From positions 1-10,680 of the forward strand of contig DPSD01000634.1 of assembly GCA_003538495.1 (NCBI GenBank): a stretch of 10,680 nucleotides of DNA. Direction: 5' to 3'. Shown one piece after another: positions 5,348 to 10,680 of the stretch (position 1 is its first letter; the number at the start of each line of letters is the position of its first letter). The notes beneath the pieces were generated by a model. It saw nothing but the letters and a program-made list of their open reading frames with translations, had not been told where the DNA came from and did not search any database. The stretch comes from Accumulibacter sp. GTDB lineage: Bacteria; Pseudomonadota; Gammaproteobacteria; Burkholderiales; Rhodocyclaceae. Both the position numbers and the translations under genes were made by a program.

Positions 5348-7944
5348 CGGTAGATGCCGAGGCCGGGAGTGCCCTGATTTCGTCCTTCAAGAGCCGACTG
5401 CAGGAAGGCCAAAGGGCGCTTTGCCAGCATTTTCTGGCCGATGGCGATGATCTCAGGCTGCTGCATGCGCGCTGCCAGCTGATCGACGACGTGCTCTGCG
5501 AGGTCTGGAGCGAGCTTGGCCTGCCGGCGTCGCTGGCGCTGCTGGCCGTCGGTGGTTACGGCCGCGGCGAGTTGTACCCCGCCTCCGACGTCGATCTGTT
5601 GATCCTGCTACCCGGGCAACCGGGCCGTGCGTTGACCGCCCAGCTCGAGCAACTGGTCTGCCTGCTCTGGGATATCGGGCTGGAAACCGGCCACAGCGTG
5701 CGCACCATCGACCAGTGCCTGGAACAGGCGGCCGGCAACATCACCGTCCAGACATCGATGATCGAAGCCCGCTTGCTGGCCGGCAGCGCGCCGCTCTTTG
5801 GACGATTCTCCTCGCGGATCAGGGCCGGCCTCGATGCCCAAGGCTTCTTCCAGACCAAACGAATCGAGCAGGAAGACCGCCATCAGCGTTTTGGCGAAAC
5901 GCCTTACAGCCTGGAAGCGAACTGCAAGGAGGGGCCAGGCGGGCTGCGCGATCTGCAGCTGATCCTGTGGATCACGCAGGCCGCCGGCTACGGCAAGTGC
6001 TGGAAGGACCTCGCCCAGCGCGGCTTCATCACCAGCGGCGAGCAACAGCTTCTCGAAGCGTGCGAGGCCTTCCTGCGCCGCCTGCGCACGCGCCTGCACC
6101 TGCTCGCCGGGCGGCGCGAAGATCGCCTGCTCTTCGAGTACCAGACGGTGCTCGCCGAGCAACTCGGTTTCGCCGCCACCGAGGCGCGGCGATCCAGCGA
6201 GCTGCTGATGCAACAGTACTACCGCACCGCCAAGATGGTCATGCAGATCAGCACCATCTTGCTGCAGAACATCGGCGCGGCGCTCCTGCCTTCCCCGGAC
6301 GAGGCACCACAACCGATCAACGAGCGCTTCCAGAAGACGCACGAGTTCCTCGACGTGGTGCATGAAAACGTCTTCGGCGAGACCCCGGAGGCCATCCTCG
6401 AGACCTTTCTGCTGCTTCAGCAGCACCCCGGCGTGCACGGTCTGACTGCCCGGGCGCAGCGTGCCCTGTGGCGCGCCAGAACGCTGATCGACGGCGACTT
6501 CCGCGACAATCCGGTCAACCGTACCCGTTTCGTGGAACTCTTCCAGCACGGGCAGCGGCTGACCGAGGTCTTTCGGCGGATGGACCAGCTGGGCGTTCTG
6601 GGTCGCTATCTGCCTGGTTTCGGACGCATCGTCGGACAGATGCAGCACGACCTGTTTCATGCCTACACCGTTGATCAGCATATCTTGCAGGTGATGCGCA
6701 AGCTCCGCCGGTTCACCGTCGAGGAATTCGCGCACGAATACCCGCTGTGCAGTCGCCTGATCAGCGACTTCGGCAACCCCTGGGTGCTGTATGTCGCGGC
6801 GCTCTTTCACGATATCGCCAAAGGGCGTGGCGGCGATCACTCCGAACTCGGCGCGATCGACGCCCGGCAGTTCTGCGAAGACCACGGTCTGGCCAGCGAG
6901 GACACCGAATTGGTGGTCTGGCTCGTTCGCCAGCACCTGCTGATGTCCCGCACCGCTCAAAAGCAGGATATCTCCGACCCCGGCGTGGTCAGCCGGTTCG
7001 CCGCCATCGTCGGCGACGAACGCCGTCTGGTCGGGCTGTACCTGCTGACCGTGGCCGACATCCGCGGGACCAGCCCGAAAGTCTGGAACGCGTGGAAGGG
7101 CCAGTTGCTGGAGCAACTGTTCACGGCTACCCGCCGAGTCCTGCTGTCGAACGAAGCGGCACCGATGGCCGAGGGCGTCATTGCCCAGCGGCAACACGAA
7201 GCCAGGCGACTGATGCGCTATCTGGCGCTGCCCGAGGCGGTTCACGAGAGCCTGTGGCAGGAAGTCGACACGGTCTATTTCCTGCGCCACTCCGCGGAGG
7301 AAATCGCCTGGCACGCGCTCGCCCTGCACGACCGCCGCGACGTCGGCAGGCCGCTGGTCAAGGCGAGACTCAGTCCGCACGGTGCAGGCGTCGAAGTGAT
7401 GGTCTACACCCACGACGAGACAGACCTCTTCGTACGCATGGCGGGGTTTTTCAGCCGCGCCGGCTTCAGCATCGTCGACGCCAAGATCCACACCACGCGC
7501 GACGGCTACGCGCTCGACACGTTCATCGTGCTTGACGTGGCTGATCGCGGCGGCAGGCGCGAGATGATCAGCTACATCGAACACGAGCTGATCGAGCGTT
7601 TGTCCGGACACTCACCGCCCGACCTGCCGGCAACCGGACGCGTCTCACGGCAGGTCAGGCACTTTCCGCTGCAGCCGATGGTCAGCATCCAACCCGTGGT
7701 CAGCCTCGAACCCGACGAAACCGGAAAGTTGTTCGTGCTCACCGTCGTCGCTGCGGATCGCCCCGGCTTGCTGTTCACCATCGCCACGCAACTGGCCGCA
7801 CATCGGGCCAATCTGCACACCGCCAAGATCACCACCCTTGGCGAACGCGTCGAAGACACCTTCGTGATCAGCGGCAGCGATCTCGAGGAAAGCGCCGGCC
7901 GCGTCAAACTGGAGACCGACTTGCTGAAGCAACTGCTACCCTGA
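5344..7944 (+). CDS. glnD: [Protein-PII] uridylyltransferase / uridylyl-removing enzyme
   Basis: The 866-residue product is a full-length GlnD (E. coli about 890). It attaches UMP to PII proteins when glutamine is low and removes it when glutamine is high. This sets glutamine synthetase adenylylation and NtrB/NtrC activity. The nucleotidyltransferase motif GGYGRGELYPASDVD spans residues 70-84, with metal-binding D82 and D84. The GlnD linker region follows, with EGPGGLRDLQ near 198-207. The HD hydrolase domain shows H439, H446 and ALFHDIAKGRGGDHSE (H489-D490). Two ACT domains, which sense glutamine, occupy about 683-760 (VEVMVYTHDETDLFVRMAGF) and 796-866 (VVAADRPGLLFTIATQL). All expected catalytic residues are present. 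The start at 5344 overlaps the stop of the upstream small gene. The gene ends 133 nt before the transglutaminase gene, with a hairpin between. Confidence 0.97.
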   Translation: MTVDAEAGSALISSFKSRLQEGQRALCQHFLADGDDLRLLHARCQLIDDVLCEVWSELGLPASLALLAVGGYGRGELYPASDVDLLILLPGQPGRALTAQLEQLVCLLWDIGLETGHSVRTIDQCLEQAAGNITVQTSMIEARLLAGSAPLFGRFSSRIRAGLDAQGFFQTKRIEQEDRHQRFGETPYSLEANCKEGPGGLRDLQLILWITQAAGYGKCWKDLAQRGFITSGEQQLLEACEAFLRRLRTRLHLLAGRREDRLLFEYQTVLAEQLGFAATEARRSSELLMQQYYRTAKMVMQISTILLQNIGAALLPSPDEAPQPINERFQKTHEFLDVVHENVFGETPEAILETFLLLQQHPGVHGLTARAQRALWRARTLIDGDFRDNPVNRTRFVELFQHGQRLTEVFRRMDQLGVLGRYLPGFGRIVGQMQHDLFHAYTVDQHILQVMRKLRRFTVEEFAHEYPLCSRLISDFGNPWVLYVAALFHDIAKGRGGDHSELGAIDARQFCEDHGLASEDTELVVWLVRQHLLMSRTAQKQDISDPGVVSRFAAIVGDERRLVGLYLLTVADIRGTSPKVWNAWKGQLLEQLFTATRRVLLSNEAAPMAEGVIAQRQHEARRLMRYLALPEAVHESLWQEVDTVYFLRHSAEEIAWHALALHDRRDVGRPLVKARLSPHGAGVEVMVYTHDETDLFVRMAGFFSRAGFSIVDAKIHTTRDGYALDTFIVLDVADRGGRREMISYIEHELIERLSGHSPPDLPATGRVSRQVRHFPLQPMVSIQPVVSLEPDETGKLFVLTVVAADRPGLLFTIATQLAAHRANLHTAKITTLGERVEDTFVISGSDLEESAGRVKLETDLLKQLLP

Positions 7945-7981
7945 TGCAGGCGCTGCCCGCTACCGACGGCGACGCACGGCG

Positions 7982-8004
7982 GCCGGGCCACCTGCCGGCC
8001 CGGC
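7982..8004 (+). terminator. GC-rich hairpin downstream of glnD
   Basis: Perfect 8-bp arms GCCGGGCC (7982-7989) and GGCCCGGC (7997-8004) enclose a seven-base loop, 38 nt past the glnD stop. Only two T residues follow, so termination would be weak or would need help; the hairpin may instead protect the 3' end of the glnD message or reduce read-through into the transglutaminase gene. Confidence 0.45.
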
Positions 8005-8077
8005 TTGCGGATGCCGCGCTTCTTTCTGTAAAGCTTCTGCCACAAGAAACCTCTGCGCCTTTGCCCTGGAGTCAGCC

Positions 8078-10680
8078 GTGTCCATTCATGTTGCCCTCAA
8101 TCACATCACGCACTATCGCTACGACCGCCCGATCAGCCTTTCGCCCCAGGTTGTCCGCTTGCGGCCGGCGCCGCATTCGCGTACCCCGATCCTCAGCTAC
8201 TCGCTGAAGATCACGCCAGCGCAGCATTTCATCAACTGGCAGCAGGACCCGCAGGCGAACTATCTGGCACGCCTGGTGTTCCCCGAAAAAACCGCCGAGT
8301 TCTGCGTTGAAGTCGACCTGGTGGCCGAAATGTCGGTGATCAATCCCTTCGATTTCTTCCCCGAGCCCTACGCGACGACATTTCCTTTCAGGTACGAGGC
8401 CTGGCAACAGGAAGAACTCGCACCCTATCTCGCCCGCTTGCCGCTGACCCCGGCGCTGCAGCGCTTCCTGGCGACGATTCCGACCGACGAACGCACCAGC
8501 GTAGACTTCCTGGTCGATCTCAACCAGCGCGTCCAGGCCAAGGTGGGCTACGTGATTCGCCTCGAACCCGGCGTGCAGACGCCCGAGGAAACGCTCGAAC
8601 TGGCCCGCGGCTCGTGCCGTGACTCGGCCTGGCTGCTGGTCCAGGTGCTGCGCAATCTCGGCCTGGCGGCGCGCTTCGTTTCGGGCTATCTGATCCAGCT
8701 GGTACCCGACGTGAAGTCGCTCGACGGGCCATCCGGCACCGACCATGACTTCACCGACCTGCACGCCTGGTGCGAGGTGTACCTGCCCGGCGCCGGCTGG
8801 ATCGGCCTCGACCCAACGTCCGGTCTGTTTGCCGGCGAAGGACACATCCCGCTGGCGTGCTCGCCGCAACCATCGTCCGCTTCGCCGATTACCGGCCTGA
8901 CCGAAAAGTGCGAATGCCAGTTCGAGCACCACATGAAAATCGAGCGCGTCTGGGAAGCGCCGAGGGTAACCCGGCCGTACAGCGAAGAACAGTGGCTGGC
9001 GATCGAGGCCCTTGGCCACCAGATCGACGCCGATCTCGCCAGCGGCGACGTTCGTCTGACGATGGGCGGCGAACCGACGTTTGTCTCGATCGACGACCAC
9101 GACGGCGCCGAATGGAGCACCGAAGCACTCGGCCCGACCAAACGAAAGTGCGCCGCCGAAATCTTTCAGCGCTTGCGCGAGAAATACGCTCCGCAGGGGC
9201 TCCAGCACTTCGGGCAGGGAAAATGGTATCCCGGCGAGCAGCTCCCGCGCTGGTCGCTGAACTGCCTGTGGCGGCGCGACGGCCAGCCGCTGTGGAACGA
9301 TCCGGCGCTGTATGCCGACGAGAACCAGGACTACGGCGCCGACGAGCAGCTCGCCGGCCGCTTCCTGCGCCAAGTCGCCGAGCGGCTGACGATCGACCCC
9401 AGGTACGTCTTTGCAGCCTACGAGGACGTCTACTATTACCTGTGGCGTGAGGACCGACTGCCGGTCAACGTCGACCCTTTCGATTCGCGCCTCGACGACG
9501 CGCTCGAACGCCAGCGTCTGGCGAAGATCTTTCGCCAGGGGCTGGAGCAGGTGGTCGGCCATGTGCTGCCGCTGCAGGCCCGCCCCCGGGGTGGCTGGCA
9601 GAGCGGCCCGTGGTACCTGCGCGGTGGCCGCTGCTACCTGGTCCCGGGCGATTCGCCGATCGGCTATCGCCTGCCGCTCGACTCGCAGCCGTGGGTGGCC
9701 AAGGCCGACTACCCGTACGTGCATGCGCCCGACCCGACACAGGACTTCCCGGCGCTGCCGCCGCACACCGAGATTCGAGCCCAGTACGCGATCAGCCGCA
9801 GTCTCGGCCTGCCAGCCGTAGCCGCCGCCGTCAGCGGCGAACGCTTTGCGGCGAGAGCGCTTGAACGCGTCGATGAAGCGCTTCTGCACGCCGCCGAGGT
9901 CGCCGAAGCCGGCGAGGATCGCCCACCGGCGCACGCCGAATCGGCAACCCTGGTCACCCGAACCTCACTTTCGGCGCAGGCCCGCAAGGGCGTCCTGTAC
10001 ATCTTCATGCCGCCCACCGAGACCCTCGACGCCTACCTCGAGCTGCTGGCCGCCGTCGAGGCAACAGCCGACACACTCGCCTCGCCGGTAATCATCGAGG
10101 GTTACGAGCCGCCATCCGATCCGCGACTGAGCAACTTCAGGGTCACTCCCGACCCCGGCGTGATCGAGGTCAATATCCAGCCGTCGGGAAGCTGGGATGA
10201 ACTGGTCGAGAGGACGACACATCTCTACGAGGCAGCGCGCCTGTCGCGCCTGTCGCCGGAGAAGTTCATGCTCGACGGCCGCCATACCGGCACCGGCGGC
10301 GGCAACCATTTTGTCTTCGGCGGCGCCAGCACCCTCGACTCGCCCTTCCTGCGGCGGCCCGACCTGTTGCGCAGCCTGATCAGCTACTGGCACAACCATC
10401 CATCGCTTTCCTACCTCTTTTCGGGCCTGTTCATCGGTCCGACCAGCCAGTCGCCACGCGTCGACGAGGCGCGCAACGATTCCGTGTACGAGCTGGAGAT
10501 CGCCTTCAGCCAATTGCCGCAAGCGGCAGCGGACGCCGCCGAGTGCGTCGCTCCCTGGGCCATCGACCGCGCCTTGCGCAATCTGCTGATCGACTCGACC
10601 GGCAATACCCACCGCGCCGAGTTCTGCATCGACAAGCTGTATTCCCCCGACGGCGCCACCGGCCGCCTCGGCCTGCTGGA
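8078..10680 (+). CDS. Transglutaminase-like protein with C-terminal DUF2126 (partial)
   Basis: The frame is open from a GTG at 8078 to the window end: 867 codons visible, against roughly 1,100 residues usual for the family, so the C-terminus is missing. GGAG (8068-8071) lies 6 nt before the GTG, and the protein starts with the family's (M)SIHVALNHITHYRYDRPI. The N-terminal bacterial transglutaminase domain is followed by a transglutaminase core with a plausible Cys-His-Asp triad: C180 in RGSCRDSAWLLV, H229 in DLHAWCEVYLPG, D245 in GWIGLDPTSG. From about residue 329 (MGGEPTFVSIDD) the DUF2126 region begins; Pfam describes it as a putative amidoligase. It carries GKWYPGEQLPRW and DGRHTGTGGGNHFVFGG (733 on). 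The family co-occurs with alpha-E and permuted ATP-grasp genes, found here on the opposite strand about 5.3 kb away. Activity and substrate are unknown. No frameshift is seen in the visible part. Confidence 0.94.
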   Translation, partial: MSIHVALNHITHYRYDRPISLSPQVVRLRPAPHSRTPILSYSLKITPAQHFINWQQDPQANYLARLVFPEKTAEFCVEVDLVAEMSVINPFDFFPEPYATTFPFRYEAWQQEELAPYLARLPLTPALQRFLATIPTDERTSVDFLVDLNQRVQAKVGYVIRLEPGVQTPEETLELARGSCRDSAWLLVQVLRNLGLAARFVSGYLIQLVPDVKSLDGPSGTDHDFTDLHAWCEVYLPGAGWIGLDPTSGLFAGEGHIPLACSPQPSSASPITGLTEKCECQFEHHMKIERVWEAPRVTRPYSEEQWLAIEALGHQIDADLASGDVRLTMGGEPTFVSIDDHDGAEWSTEALGPTKRKCAAEIFQRLREKYAPQGLQHFGQGKWYPGEQLPRWSLNCLWRRDGQPLWNDPALYADENQDYGADEQLAGRFLRQVAERLTIDPRYVFAAYEDVYYYLWREDRLPVNVDPFDSRLDDALERQRLAKIFRQGLEQVVGHVLPLQARPRGGWQSGPWYLRGGRCYLVPGDSPIGYRLPLDSQPWVAKADYPYVHAPDPTQDFPALPPHTEIRAQYAISRSLGLPAVAAAVSGERFAARALERVDEALLHAAEVAEAGEDRPPAHAESATLVTRTSLSAQARKGVLYIFMPPTETLDAYLELLAAVEATADTLASPVIIEGYEPPSDPRLSNFRVTPDPGVIEVNIQPSGSWDELVERTTHLYEAARLSRLSPEKFMLDGRHTGTGGGNHFVFGGASTLDSPFLRRPDLLRSLISYWHNHPSLSYLFSGLFIGPTSQSPRVDEARNDSVYELEIAFSQLPQAAADAAECVAPWAIDRALRNLLIDSTGNTHRAEFCIDKLYSPDGATGRLGLL

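Noticed and set aside
5608..7611. A 667-codon open frame on the minus strand inside glnD
   Set aside because: It lies fully antisense to a gene with clear catalytic motifs, has no family features, and its Gln/Val/Ala/Asp-rich wording is typical of a shadow frame in GC-rich DNA.
7910..7925. A sigma54-like match, TGGAGACCGACTTGCT, ahead of the transglutaminase gene
   Set aside because: The GG and GC spacing is right, but the -24 box lacks the following CACG, it lies inside the glnD coding sequence, and I found no GCAC-N7-GTGC site upstream.
8005..8032. A sigma70-like pair, TTGCGG and TGTAAA, before the transglutaminase gene
   Set aside because: The -35 matches at three of six and the -10 at four of six positions with a 16-base spacer; too weak to call, although some promoter or read-through must serve this gene.
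7944..8207. An 87-codon plus-strand frame starting at the glnD stop
   Set aside because: It runs in another frame into the start of the transglutaminase gene, covers the hairpin and has arginine/serine-rich shadow composition.
8072..9934. A 620-codon minus-strand frame opposite the transglutaminase gene
   Set aside because: The plus strand encodes a recognised transglutaminase/DUF2126 protein in an unbroken frame across the same bases; the antisense frame has no recognisable domain.

Overview
The window is GC-rich, densely coded proteobacterial chromosome. The gene set (class II citrate synthase, GlnD, the alpha-E / permuted ATP-grasp / transglutaminase-DUF2126 proteins, a CCA-encoding tRNA-Val) and the protein wording fit a betaproteobacterium, possibly of the Rhodocyclales/Accumulibacter kind. 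That placement is inference from composition and gene style; no search was run.

Layout. On the minus strand, from right to left: citrate synthase (3167-4456); a two-gene operon of a circularly permuted ATP-grasp protein (1332-2747) and an alpha-E protein (381-1313); then tRNA-Val(CAC) (1-75) with its own sigma70-type promoter (212-240). On the plus strand: a small unrecognised protein (5018-5347) whose stop overlaps the start of glnD (5344-7944), then a GC-rich hairpin, then a long transglutaminase/DUF2126 gene that starts at a GTG (8078) and runs off the right edge. Three gene-poor stretches (76-380, 2748-3166, 4457-5017) hold regulatory signals.

The theme that joins the window is nitrogen control. 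GlnD is the uridylyltransferase that senses glutamine and sets the state of PII, and through PII of NtrB/NtrC. The ATP-grasp/alpha-E operon has a sigma54-type -24/-12 element (2782-2797) about 24 nt from its predicted leader end, with NtrC-like sites about 88 and 119 bp upstream of the predicted transcription start. A second, weaker pair of this kind (4580-4595 and 4695-4709) lies in front of citrate synthase. The alpha-E, ATP-grasp and transglutaminase/DUF2126 proteins belong to one predicted peptide-ligation/modification system of unknown product, so the sequence suggests that this system is switched on in nitrogen limitation.

The strangest coding observation is in the citrate synthase. It is full length and otherwise well conserved, but the catalytic histidine equivalent to E. 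coli His305, and the arginine after it, read Leu308-Tyr309. Residues that form the NADH site in E. coli also differ. With the sigma54-like promoter this points to a specialised or inactive paralogue and not the housekeeping enzyme.
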